Source of the DNA: an uncultured bacterium
Lineage (GTDB): Bacteria; Actinomycetota; Coriobacteriia; Coriobacteriales; Coriobacteriaceae
Assembly (NCBI GenBank): GCA_905214465.1
Contig: CAJMMD010000002.1
Location: 57,080-121,079 of the forward strand
Length of the DNA: 64,000 bases
Direction: 5' to 3'
This document shows positions 1 through 7,247 of this stretch, one piece after another. Under the pieces are notes generated by a model that made no database searches, was not told the DNA's origin, and worked only from the letters and a program-made list of their open reading frames with translations. Numbering within the stretch: the first letter of the stretch is position 1; the number at the start of each line of letters is the position of its first letter. The translations under genes were made by a program, and so were the position numbers.

Positions 1-235
1 GGCCATCGAGGCCGGCGTCGACATCAAGGAAGCCAACATCGGTTCCATGGCCCACTCCAAGGGCAAGGTCGTCGTCACCAACGCCGTCGCCATGGGCGAT
101 GACGACGTCAAGACCATCGAGGCTCTCAAGGCCAAGGGCGTCAAGTTCGAGGTCCGCAAGGTTCCTTCGGATTCCTCCGAGGATCTCGACGCCATGTTGA
201 AGAAAGCTAAGGCCGAACTGGCCGCTCAAGCATAG
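1..235 (+). CDS. PTS mannose/fructose/sorbose family IIB component, C-terminal part (5' truncated by window edge)
   Basis: The reading frame is open from base 2, so only the last 77 or so residues are visible. The segment contains NIGSMAHSKGK followed by a VVVTNAVAM strand and an alternating helix/strand tail, which matches the C-terminal half of sorbose-family PTS IIB domains. IIB passes phosphate from the IIA histidine to the incoming sugar through its own histidine, which would lie upstream of the window. The ATG at 47 is internal and not the start. The IIC gene follows after an 18-nt gap with its own ribosome site (aaggaggg), so this is one operon. The sugar cannot be told from this piece; mannose, fructose, sorbose and N-acetylgalactosamine systems share the fold. 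Confidence 0.85.
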   Translation, partial: AIEAGVDIKEANIGSMAHSKGKVVVTNAVAMGDDDVKTIEALKAKGVKFEVRKVPSDSSEDLDAMLKKAKAELAAQA

Positions 236-253
236 TAAAGGAGGGTCCGATAC

Positions 254-1072
254 ATGTCTGCAATCACTATTCTGCTTGTTGCGATTGTCGCGTTGCTTGC
301 CGGTATGGAAGGCATTCTGGATGAGTTCCAGTTCCATCAGCCGCTCGTGGCATGCACGCTTATCGGTCTCGTAACCGGTCACCTTCAGGAGGGCATCCTC
401 CTGGGCGGTTCGCTCCAGATGATGGCCCTTGGCTGGGCTAACGTCGGCGCCGCCGTCGCGCCTGACGCCGCTCTGGCCTCGGTCGCTTCTTCGATCATCA
501 TGGTGCTCGCCCTCAACGGTGGCGCCACCGATTCGGCCAAGGCCGTTACCGCCGCCATCGCCGTCGCCGTCCCGCTGTCGGTCGCTGGTCTGTTCCTGAC
601 CATGATCTGCCGTACCCTGGCTACCGCTATGGTTCACGGCATGGACGCCTGCGCCGAGAAGGGCGACTTCGCCGGCATCGAGCGTTGGCAGTACGCCGGC
701 ATCCTCATGCAGGGTGTTCGTATCGCCATCCCGGCAGTACTTCTGTGCATCATCCCGGCCGAGGCCGTTACCAACGCGCTTAACGCTATGCCCGATTGGC
801 TGTCCGGCGGCATGGCTGTCGGCGGCGGCATGGTCGCTTCCGTCGGTTACGCCATGGTCATCAACATGATGGCCACCAAGGAGACCTGGCCGTTCTTCAT
901 CCTCGGCTTTGTCCTTGCTGCCATCCCTCAGCTCACGCTGATCGCCCTTGGCCTCATCGGCATCTCCCTTGCCCTCATCTACCTTGGCCTTAAGGATCTG
1001 GCCAAGCAGGGTGGCGGCATGGGCGGTGGCTCCGGCGATCCGCTCGGCGACATTCTGAACGATTACGAGTAG
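254..1072 (+). CDS. PTS mannose/fructose/sorbose family IIC component
   Basis: The 272-residue protein is almost entirely hydrophobic, with several membrane segments and the GMEGILDEFQFHQPLVACTL-type N-terminal region typical of the EII-Sor IIC family (ManY/AgaC/SorC). With IID it forms the sugar channel of the phosphotransferase permease. The C-terminal tail is glycine-rich and polar (GGGMGGGSGDPLGDIL), probably cytoplasmic. An aaggaggg ribosome site lies about 10 bases before the ATG. IIB is just upstream and IID is 16 nt downstream. Family assignment is firm; substrate is not resolved. Confidence 0.9.
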   Translation: MSAITILLVAIVALLAGMEGILDEFQFHQPLVACTLIGLVTGHLQEGILLGGSLQMMALGWANVGAAVAPDAALASVASSIIMVLALNGGATDSAKAVTAAIAVAVPLSVAGLFLTMICRTLATAMVHGMDACAEKGDFAGIERWQYAGILMQGVRIAIPAVLLCIIPAEAVTNALNAMPDWLSGGMAVGGGMVASVGYAMVINMMATKETWPFFILGFVLAAIPQLTLIALGLIGISLALIYLGLKDLAKQGGGMGGGSGDPLGDILNDYE

Positions 1073-1088
1073 GAGGGGAGTGATACAT

Positions 1089-2009
1089 ATGGCAGAGAAC
1101 AAGATTCAGCTCACCAAGGCTGACCGTAAGAAGGTTTGCTTCCGTCATCAGTTCCTTCAGGGCTCGTGGAACTACGAGCGTATGCAGAACGGCGGCTGGT
1201 GCTTCGCAATGATCCCTGCGATCAAGAAGCTCTACACCAGCAAGGATGACCAGATTGCCGCTCTTAAGCGCCACCTGGAGTTCTATAACACCCACCCCTA
1301 TGTTTCCGCCCCCGTCATTGGCGTTACCCTCGCCCTCGAGGAGGAGCGCGCCAACGGTGCTCCGATTGACGATGTCGCCATTCAGGGCGTCAAGGTCGGT
1401 ATGATGGGCCCGCTCGCCGGCGTCGGCGACCCCGCCTTCTGGTTCACCCTTCGCCCGATTCTGGGCGCACTGGGCGCTTCCCTGGCCCTGTCCGGCAGCA
1501 TCGCCGGTCCGCTGCTGTTCTTCTTCGCGTGGAACATCATCCGTTACGCTTTCCTGTGGTACACGCAGGAGTTTGGCTACAAGGTCGGCTCCTCCATCGC
1601 CAAGGACCTCTCCGGCGGTCTGATGGGCAAGGTCACCGAGGGTGCTTCCATCCTGGGTATGTTCATCATCGGCGCCCTGGTCGAGCGCTGGGTGTCCATC
1701 TCCTTCACCCCGGTCGTCTCCAAGGTCACGCAGTCTGCTGGCGCCTATATCGACTGGGCCAACCTGCCCGCCGGTTCTGAGGGCATCAAGCAGGCACTGA
1801 CGATGTACAGCTCTGTCGGTGCCAACGCACTCGACCCGGTGAAGGTCACCACGCTTCAGGCCAACCTCGATCAGCTCATCCCCGGCCTTGCCGCCGTGTG
1901 CCTGACCCTTCTGGTCTGCAAGCTCCTCAAGAAGAAGGTCAGCCCGATCGTCATCATCCTGGCTCTCTTCGCCGTCGGCATCATCGGTCGCGTCTGCGGC
2001 TTCATGTAA
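1089..2009 (+). CDS. PTS mannose/fructose/sorbose family IID component
   Basis: IID partners IIC in the membrane permease of mannose-class PTS. The N-terminal part (KVCFRHQFLQGSWNYERMQNGGWCFAMIPAIKKLY) and the motif MMGPLAGVGDPAFWFTLRPILGA are characteristic of ManZ/AgaD/SorM proteins. The C-terminus holds hydrophobic membrane segments. I chose ATG 1089 (306 residues) because the AGGAGGGG ribosome site at 1071-1078 is correctly spaced for it; a GTG at 1080 lies too close. A hairpin terminator follows the stop. Confidence 0.9.
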   Translation: MAENKIQLTKADRKKVCFRHQFLQGSWNYERMQNGGWCFAMIPAIKKLYTSKDDQIAALKRHLEFYNTHPYVSAPVIGVTLALEEERANGAPIDDVAIQGVKVGMMGPLAGVGDPAFWFTLRPILGALGASLALSGSIAGPLLFFFAWNIIRYAFLWYTQEFGYKVGSSIAKDLSGGLMGKVTEGASILGMFIIGALVERWVSISFTPVVSKVTQSAGAYIDWANLPAGSEGIKQALTMYSSVGANALDPVKVTTLQANLDQLIPGLAAVCLTLLVCKLLKKKVSPIVIILALFAVGIIGRVCGFM

Positions 2010-2065
2010 GCACGCTTCGGCTTAAGACCGAGAGTTGCTAGGCAAGGGCTTTTGAGCCATTGAAA

Positions 2066-2110
2066 CGGACCGCACCCGGTGGGTACACTGGATGCGGTCC
2101 GATTGTTTTT
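2066..2110 (+). terminator. Intrinsic terminator of the PTS operon
   Basis: cggaccgca (2066-2074) pairs with tgcggtccg (2093-2101), followed by a T-rich run (2106-2110). It sits between the IID stop and the DUF956 gene, so that gene may be read partly by read-through. Confidence 0.75.
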
Positions 2111-2129
2111 ATTGGAGGGCGAGGCGCGT

Positions 2130-2528
2130 ATGGCGCAATCTCAGAACAGCACGGTCGATTTGGCAACGCCGGCAACCTGCCTGATGGGGCTTACCAGTCA
2201 CGGTAACGTGATGGTGGGCAATAAGGCGTTTGAGTACTATAACGAGCGTAATCCCGAGGATTATATCCAAATCCCGTGGGACGAGGTCGACTATATTGCC
2301 GCCGAGGTTTTGCGCGGCACCAAGAAGATTACGCGTTTTGCCATCTTTACCAAAGAGAATGGCCACTTTACGTTTTCGACGCGCAATGACAAGGAAACGC
2401 TTCGCGCGGTGCGTAAGTACATTGACGAGGACAAGCTCGTTCGTTCGCCCGACTTTATCGATGTGACGGCCAAGGGCGCCAAGAGCATCCCCTCCGTTAT
2501 CAAAAACCTTTTCCACAAAGGCAAGTAG
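2130..2528 (+). CDS. DUF956 family protein (ManO-like, PTS-associated)
   Basis: The protein has 132 residues from ATG 2130, with ggagg at 2114-2118 as ribosome site; a longer frame from 2079 would run through the terminator. It has the DUF956 pattern: an early TCLMGLTSHGNVMVGNKAFEYYN stretch, IPWDEVDYIAAEV, and a basic C-terminus ending LFHKGK. DUF956 proteins are found beside mannose-family PTS operons, where ManO has been proposed to influence mannose PTS expression; the mechanism is not established. Position right after IID fits that association. Confidence 0.85.
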   Translation: MAQSQNSTVDLATPATCLMGLTSHGNVMVGNKAFEYYNERNPEDYIQIPWDEVDYIAAEVLRGTKKITRFAIFTKENGHFTFSTRNDKETLRAVRKYIDEDKLVRSPDFIDVTAKGAKSIPSVIKNLFHKGK

Positions 2529-2553
2529 TCATTAAAGAGCGCCCCCTCAAAGT

Positions 2554-2752
2554 GGGGCGCAGTCTCCCATGTGGCTCGATCGGGAAAGTGCATCCCAGTT
2601 CGAGCGTCGATTCCGGGATGTAGTTTCCGGAACGGGGTCGTTTGGGAAACCGTGTCCCGTTTCGAGCCGAAATTCTGGGTCACAGTTTCCCAGCGAGGTC
2701 TCATGGGGAAAGTCTGACCCAGAATTTGCCTGGATAGTGGGACGCACTTTCC
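2554..2752. repeat. Array of seven alternating 14-15 nt inverted motifs, 62-bp period
   Basis: Motifs of the form GGGAAA-N-CCC and its reverse complement alternate at 2554, 2582, 2615, 2644, 2677, 2706 and 2739. Same-orientation copies are exactly 62 bp apart (2582/2644/2706 and 2615/2677/2739). The short frames crossing this region are by-products of the repeat. The whole gap 2529-2833 has no gene other than this array and the tRNA promoter. Confidence 0.8.
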
Positions 2753-2817
2753 GGAGGGCTGTTCCACCGCAACTTCGAAGAGTGGGTATACGCTGCATTA
2801 CAGCGGCGTAAATCTGC

Positions 2818-2823
2818 TACACT
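2818..2823 (+). promoter_or_regulatory. Possible -10 box of the tRNA-Arg promoter
   Basis: TACACT lies 10 bases before the tRNA 5' end. No convincing -35 box is seen 17 bases upstream, so this is tentative. Confidence 0.35.
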
Positions 2824-2833
2824 AATACAACAT

Positions 2834-2909
2834 GCCTCCGTAGCTCAGGGGATAGAGCACCGCTCTCCTAAAGCGGGTGTCGACGGTTCGAATCCGCCCG
2901 GGGGCACCA
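2834..2909 (+). tRNA. tRNA-Arg (anticodon CCT)
   Basis: All four arms fold: acceptor GCCTCCG/CGGGGGC (one T-G pair), D arm GCTCAGGGGATAGAGC, anticodon stem CCGCT/AGCGG with loop CTCCTAA giving anticodon CCT (reads AGG), and T arm GACGG-TTCGAAT-CCGCC. The CCA end is encoded (2907-2909). The 3' part from 2864 is the attachment site of the integrated element and is restored exactly by the left end of that element, so the gene remains intact. Confidence 0.96.
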
Positions 2910-2911
2910 GA
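2864..2911. repeat. attL: 48-bp direct repeat in the 3' end of tRNA-Arg
   Basis: Bases 2864-2911 recur identically at 16503-16550 (offset 13,639). The repeat covers the anticodon loop to the CCA end plus two bases. tRNA 3' ends are the usual target of tyrosine integrases, and an integrase gene lies beside the other copy. Confidence 0.93.
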
Positions 2912-3041
2912 AAAATCGCAGGTCAGGAGTTAATTTTGCTTCTGACCTGTTCTGGTTTTAGGGTTAAGAACTGCTTTTGTTTGTAAATCTGGTAAGTAAA
3001 TAATTTAACTTACCGAGTTTTCCACTGAAAACAGGAAATCA

Positions 3042-3200
3042 CCATTTTGGGGATAAAAAGTTTTCAACAGCCGTTAGTCGGTTCCATTTTGGTGAAGCGC
3101 TTCCTCAATTTGGGTAAAAAATTTCACCATTTTGATGATTCGGCTGCTTTGAGTTTTTGATAAAAACGCCTGTTCAGAAGCTTGCGCTATACCCATTTTG
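3042..3200. repeat. Iteron-like CCATTTTG repeats near attL
   Basis: CCATTTTG occurs at 3042, 3084, 3127 and 3193, often within a longer ACCATTTTGGTGAA. A degenerate copy (caatttgg) lies near 3106. Spacings of 42, 43 and 66 are close to multiples of 21-22 bp, so the sites fall on one face of the helix. They could be integrase arm sites or replication iterons. Otherwise 2912-3450 holds no gene. Confidence 0.5.
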
Positions 3201-3236
3201 GTGAAACCAATTAATAGAGAAATATACTATAAAAAT

Positions 3237-3418
3237 ATAGGGACGGCGATGCCGTCCTCTTCGCTCGCGAAGCTCGCTGCGCGGCCACGTACCGTGTCCT
3301 TGCCGCCGGCTAAGCCGTCGATAAAGAATAGGGACAGCGATGCTGTCCCCCTTCGCTCGCGAAGCTCGCTGCGCGGTCACGCGCCGTGACCTTGCCGCCG
3401 GCTGTGCCGTCGATTGAT
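3237..3418. repeat. Two tandem copies of a 91-bp hairpin-forming repeat
   Basis: Copies at 3237-3327 and 3328-3418 share an opening atagggac, a central cttcgctcgcgaagctcgct and a closing ttgccgccggct...gccgtcgat. Each starts with a small hairpin (gggacggcgatgccgtcc or gggacagcgatgctgtcc) with compensatory changes. No coding potential is apparent. Confidence 0.6.
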
Positions 3419-3450
3419 TCGCTCACTGCGTTCGCTGATTGATTGATGGA

Positions 3451-3684
3451 CTAATCCGTTTTCTCAGTCACACCAGTCATGAGTGCAGCGATTGTCATGT
3501 CGAATCCGTTAGCAATTTTACAGAGGTTAGAAAGACTGACATTTCTTCGTCCGACCTCTATCGAGGCGTAGTAAGACCTGTCCATGCCGATGCGATTCGC
3601 AAATTGTACTTGAGAGTAACCAGACTTTGATCTTAATTCTTTGCAGCGTAGACCAAAGGATCGTTGTAGCGGCGAGATATCCAT
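3451..3684 (-). CDS. XRE-family helix-turn-helix regulator
   Basis: The 77-residue protein (from ATG 3684) is little more than one HTH_3 domain. LRCKELRSKSGYSQVQFANR forms helices 1-2, IGMDRSYYASIEVGRRNVSL covers the recognition helix, and SNLCKIANGFDMTIAALM completes the fold. In-frame starts also exist at 3699 (ATG) and 3720 (TTG), but these fall inside the inverted repeat likely to be its operator. It is divergent from the adhesin gene at 3822. I infer that it represses itself and the adhesin. An ICE-type maintenance role is also possible. Confidence 0.8.
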   Translation of the reverse strand: MDISPLQRSFGLRCKELRSKSGYSQVQFANRIGMDRSYYASIEVGRRNVSLSNLCKIANGFDMTIAALMTGVTEKTD

Positions 3685-3699
3685 GACAAAAAGAGTCAT

Positions 3700-3740
3700 G
3701 GATTGTTGTATAAAAGCCAACGGACCATATACAACAATCC
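3700..3740. promoter_or_regulatory. Candidate operator: perfect 13-bp inverted repeat between regulator and adhesin
   Basis: ggattgttgtata (3700-3712) and tatacaacaatcc (3728-3740) are exact inverses with a 15-bp spacer. The left arm lies over the regulator's start region. The right arm covers the expected -35 position of the adhesin promoter. A second small palindrome, ccatgac...gtcatgg, lies at 3681-3701. Confidence 0.6.
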
Positions 3741-3751
3741 CTGTTAAGGCG

Positions 3752-3757
3752 CATAAT
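3752..3757 (+). promoter_or_regulatory. Possible -10 box of the adhesin promoter
   Basis: CATAAT at 3752-3757 lies 65 bases before the adhesin ATG. The -35 position (about 3729-3734) falls in the right arm of the operator-like inverted repeat. A small hairpin (tgccc/gggca) follows in the leader. Confidence 0.35.
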
Positions 3758-3821
3758 TATCTCTATTGGAAAGCACCCTGATGCCCAGTCGGATAGGGCA
3801 CGGAAAAGGAATGGAATAGCA

Positions 3822-6800
3822 ATGACTCAGGGAAAGCATTTCGCTGCCGGCGGCGATCACTTCGCCACACTGCCAAACAAAAAGATTCACGCCCCGAAGG
3901 GGATCGCGCGTCTGACCGTCACCGCGGCGACCATGGCCGCCATGACCGGATCGAGCCTCATCTCACCGTTCACGGCATTCGCCCAGACCGGTGACGGGGG
4001 CACGCAGCACCCCGCCGTGATGTCGCCGATTGCCGCCCACGCCGGCGCGGCATCCGGTGTCGGCGCGAAATCCGCCGCACAGACCATCGCGGACCTGCAG
4101 AAGGCAGTCGACGAGGCGAAGGCGAAGGAGGACGCCGCCAAGGCATCCTACGATGAGGCCGCCGGTCCCTACAACGAGGCGGCTTCCGCCCGCGACCAGG
4201 CCAAGGCATCCTACGATTCGGCAGTCAGCGCCGGCACGGCAGCCGACCGAGCGGCAATGGACGAGTACGCCCGTCAGGTCGCGGAGGGCAAGGACGCCGC
4301 CGATGCCGCCGGCAAGGACCTCGAGCAGGCGAAGGCGGGTCTCGCAGACGCCAAGGCGGATGCATCCGAGAAGGACGAAGCGTACCAGTCCGCCCTCAAG
4401 GCGGCCCAGGACGCCAAGGATGCCCTCGATAAAGCCAAGGCCGATGCCGTAAGCGCCACCCCGGAGGCTATCCGTGCCGCCGAGCAGGCGGTACGCGACG
4501 CCCAGGATGCCGTGAGCAGGGCACAGGCCGAACTCGACAACGCCAACGCGATGCTTGCCGATGCCCAGTCCAAGCTGGTTGCGGCCCAGTCTGCAAAGGA
4601 TTCCGCCGATTCCGTCCTCGCCGCAGCCCAGCAGAACAAGGACGTGGCGGATGCGAAGGCCGCAGCCGCCAGCGCCGCCTACGAGAAGGCGAAAGCAGAC
4701 CTCGCCGCAGCGGAGGCAGGCGCCAGCGGTCCGGAGTACGATGCGGCGAAACAGAAGGTCGCGGACGCGGAGGCAGCCCTCGCTGTCGCACGAGCGGCAC
4801 AGTCCCAGTGCGAGTCCGAGCTCGAGCAGGCACAGTCCGCTGCGGCAACGGCACAAGCCGATCTGAATGATGCCCAGACGGCTCTCTCCGTAAAGCAGCA
4901 GGCCGCGGCCGATGCCGAATCCGGTGTGAACGCCGCCCAGTCCGCTCTCGATGCCGCGAACGCCGACCTCGATGCGGCCAAGCAGGCGAATGCCGACGCC
5001 GTCGCCAAGCTGGACGCCGCGAAGCAGGCTGTCAAGGACGCCGAGTCCGCCAAGGCAGCCGCCGACGTAGAGCTCGCGAACGCCAAGGCCGCAAAGGATA
5101 CCGCAGACGCCGCCGTGACCGCCGCGCAGCAGAAGGTCGACGAGGCACAGGCGAAACTCGATTCCGCCGACGCGCAGCTCAAGCAGGGAGCCATCGGCTT
5201 CTTCCGTGCCATGGGTGCCGATGACGCAGTCAACATCATCCTGAACGCCAAATATGCCGGAAAGACCGAAGTCGGCAACTCCAAGGATGCCACGTCCCTT
5301 GATAACATGCTCAATGCGATCAGGTGGATGAAGTCCGTCAACGACTACCGCAAGTCGGTCGGCCTGTCCGAGCTCCATGTCACCTACAAGCTCATCGCCG
5401 GTGCCATTGCGGATGCCAACTACAGCGACACCGTGCTCGATCATGCCCGTCAATATGATTTTGCCGAAAACCTGGCATGGAATTACGGAATCGATCCGAG
5501 TGGGCAGTGGATCGAGCAGGAGAAGGGCTTTTTCGACAAGGCAACGGAGGCCCTTTATGGAGTCACCGGTCTTGTCGGCAAGGATGCCTATGATTTCTAT
5601 GCAAAGAACGGCGTCGCAATCAACCATTGGATTGCAGACAACTGCCGCTGGGAGAACGGCAGCAGCGGCACCGTCGGCCATTACATGAACATCATCAATC
5701 CCGAACTCGCCGTTATGGGAATGGCAACCTGCACCAAGGGCACCATGTCCGGGCTTCAGACGCAGTGCTACACCGCAGAGATCTCCGGCTGGTCCGGCTC
5801 CGGTTGGAACATGAACCCCATGTCCGTCGACGAGTACGAGCAGAAGCTGACCTCCTATATCAACGGCCTCAAGAACGCCAAGAGCGCACTCGACGCAGCC
5901 AAGACCAATCTCGCATCCAAGAAGCAGGCAGCCGCCGGCGCCGCCGCAACCGTCCAGCAGAAGCAGGTCGCAGCGGATTCCGCACAGGCAGGTGTCGATG
6001 CCGCGAAGCAGGACGTCACCGATGCCCAGCGTGCCGTCGATGCCGCAAAGGCTGATCTCGCATCCAAGCAGCAGGGCGTCACGGATGCCCAGACCGAGCT
6101 TGATGCGGCGAAATCGGACCTCGATGCCGCCAACGCGGCAGTCGATACGGCAAAGACGACCGTCCAGCAGAAGCAGGTCGCCTTTGATGCCGACAATGCG
6201 GTCGTAACGGGCGCACAGATCAAGCTGGACTCCGCCAAGGCGGACACCGAGGCCAAGCAGCAGGACGTCACGGTTGCGAACGCCGATCTCGCGAAGTTCT
6301 TCCAGGACGTCGCCGACGCCAAGAAGGCGCTCGATACAGCAAAGAGCGCCCACGACGCGGCGGCAGCCGATCAGGTCGAGAAGGCGACCGTCCTCGCCGC
6401 CGCCGAGCAAAAGGCGGACGCCACCGCACGCGCCCTCGCGGATGCCCAGCGTGCCGTCGATGCCGCAAAGGCCGACACCGGCGTTGCCGCCGAGAGGCTT
6501 ACCGGCTCCCAGACCGATCTCGAGGACGCACAGTCGAACCTCGACATCCTCACCGGCCTTGCCGCGAAGCTCGCAGAGGCACAGCAGCGCGAGCAGGATG
6601 CAGCAAAGGCCGTCAATGACACCAAGGCCGCCCTCGATGCCGCGAAGGCGGATACCGCCGCCGCCGAGTCCCTGGTCTCCGCCGCCGAGCAGGTAAAGGC
6701 GCAGGCAGACGCCAAGCTGTCGAAGCTGAACTCCATCGATGCCGGCGCGGCGATCGCTTCCGGCCATGATGTGAACGCGGATGACGCCCTCAACGCGCTT

Positions 6801-7247
6801 TTCGCCGCAGCAGTCGAGGCACGTGCCAAGGTCGCGCCCGCCAAGGCCATCCTGGACGAGAAGCAGGCCGCGGTGGACGGGCTCCAACCCGGCTATGATG
6901 CGGCACTCGCTGCCTACGAGCAGGCGAAGTCCGACCGCATCGCGGCAGAGCAGGAGCTTTCCGCCGAGATCGCCCGTCAGGAGGCAGAGGAGGTCGCAAA
7001 GCAGCAGGCGGCATACACCCCGAAGCACCTCGCCGGCACGGATACCGCCCAGCCCGGCAGCCTCGCCCAGACCGGCGACCGCGCGGGACTCATCGGCGAG
7101 ACGCTCGTCATCGGCGGTACCGTCCTCGTGGCAGCCGGCGTCTTCCTCGATCAAAAGAAGCGCCGCGAGCAGATGCAAAAGCGAGCCGGGCGTTGGATAT
7201 CGGCTAGTGTCCAACGCCCGGTTTCACGGACGGGGAGATCGGTGTGA
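3822..7247 (+). CDS. Cell-wall-anchored adhesin: CAP domain between two alanine-rich coiled-coil stalks
   Basis: 1141 residues. The N-terminus has a long basic region and a hydrophobic segment ending AFAQ (about residue 55), fitting a signal peptide. Residues about 85-455 and 675-1065 are heptad-like Ala/Asp/Lys coiled coil (repeats such as DAAKADLA). Between them is a globular CAP/SCP-like domain: MKSVNDYRKSVGLSELHV, then DHARQYDFAENLAW, then GHYMNIINPELAVMGMA, which is the CAP His/Glu/His pattern. The C-terminus has LAQTG (1081-1085), a membrane helix and KKRRE, a variant sortase signal; no sortase gene is in the window. The following lipoprotein gene overlaps the stop by 4 nt. Likely a surface stalk protein for attachment; the ligand is unknown. 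The last 20 or so residues are encoded by a 12-bp hairpin region, which is odd. Confidence 0.8.
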   Translation: MTQGKHFAAGGDHFATLPNKKIHAPKGIARLTVTAATMAAMTGSSLISPFTAFAQTGDGGTQHPAVMSPIAAHAGAASGVGAKSAAQTIADLQKAVDEAKAKEDAAKASYDEAAGPYNEAASARDQAKASYDSAVSAGTAADRAAMDEYARQVAEGKDAADAAGKDLEQAKAGLADAKADASEKDEAYQSALKAAQDAKDALDKAKADAVSATPEAIRAAEQAVRDAQDAVSRAQAELDNANAMLADAQSKLVAAQSAKDSADSVLAAAQQNKDVADAKAAAASAAYEKAKADLAAAEAGASGPEYDAAKQKVADAEAALAVARAAQSQCESELEQAQSAAATAQADLNDAQTALSVKQQAAADAESGVNAAQSALDAANADLDAAKQANADAVAKLDAAKQAVKDAESAKAAADVELANAKAAKDTADAAVTAAQQKVDEAQAKLDSADAQLKQGAIGFFRAMGADDAVNIILNAKYAGKTEVGNSKDATSLDNMLNAIRWMKSVNDYRKSVGLSELHVTYKLIAGAIADANYSDTVLDHARQYDFAENLAWNYGIDPSGQWIEQEKGFFDKATEALYGVTGLVGKDAYDFYAKNGVAINHWIADNCRWENGSSGTVGHYMNIINPELAVMGMATCTKGTMSGLQTQCYTAEISGWSGSGWNMNPMSVDEYEQKLTSYINGLKNAKSALDAAKTNLASKKQAAAGAAATVQQKQVAADSAQAGVDAAKQDVTDAQRAVDAAKADLASKQQGVTDAQTELDAAKSDLDAANAAVDTAKTTVQQKQVAFDADNAVVTGAQIKLDSAKADTEAKQQDVTVANADLAKFFQDVADAKKALDTAKSAHDAAAADQVEKATVLAAAEQKADATARALADAQRAVDAAKADTGVAAERLTGSQTDLEDAQSNLDILTGLAAKLAEAQQREQDAAKAVNDTKAALDAAKADTAAAESLVSAAEQVKAQADAKLSKLNSIDAGAAIASGHDVNADDALNALFAAAVEARAKVAPAKAILDEKQAAVDGLQPGYDAALAAYEQAKSDRIAAEQELSAEIARQEAEEVAKQQAAYTPKHLAGTDTAQPGSLAQTGDRAGLIGETLVIGGTVLVAAGVFLDQKKRREQMQKRAGRWISASVQRPVSRTGRSV
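7186..7221 (+). other. 12-bp perfect stem-loop overlapping the adhesin 3' end
   Basis: ccgggcgttgga (7186-7197) pairs with tccaacgcccgg (7210-7221) around a 12-nt loop, followed by ttt. It lies inside the last codons of the adhesin and 22 nt before the lipoprotein start. It may be a former terminator that has been read into the gene, or an attenuator setting lipoprotein level. Confidence 0.65.

Noticed and set aside
3781..3819. 12-codon frame ending two bases before the adhesin start
   Set aside because: It could be a leader peptide, but its spacing to a ribosome site is weak and no alternative hairpins support attenuation.
3963..7214. 1083-residue open frame antisense to the adhesin
   Set aside because: It mirrors the repetitive Ala-rich codons of the sense gene, gives a Gly/Leu/Cys-rich product with no domains, and lacks a ribosome site.
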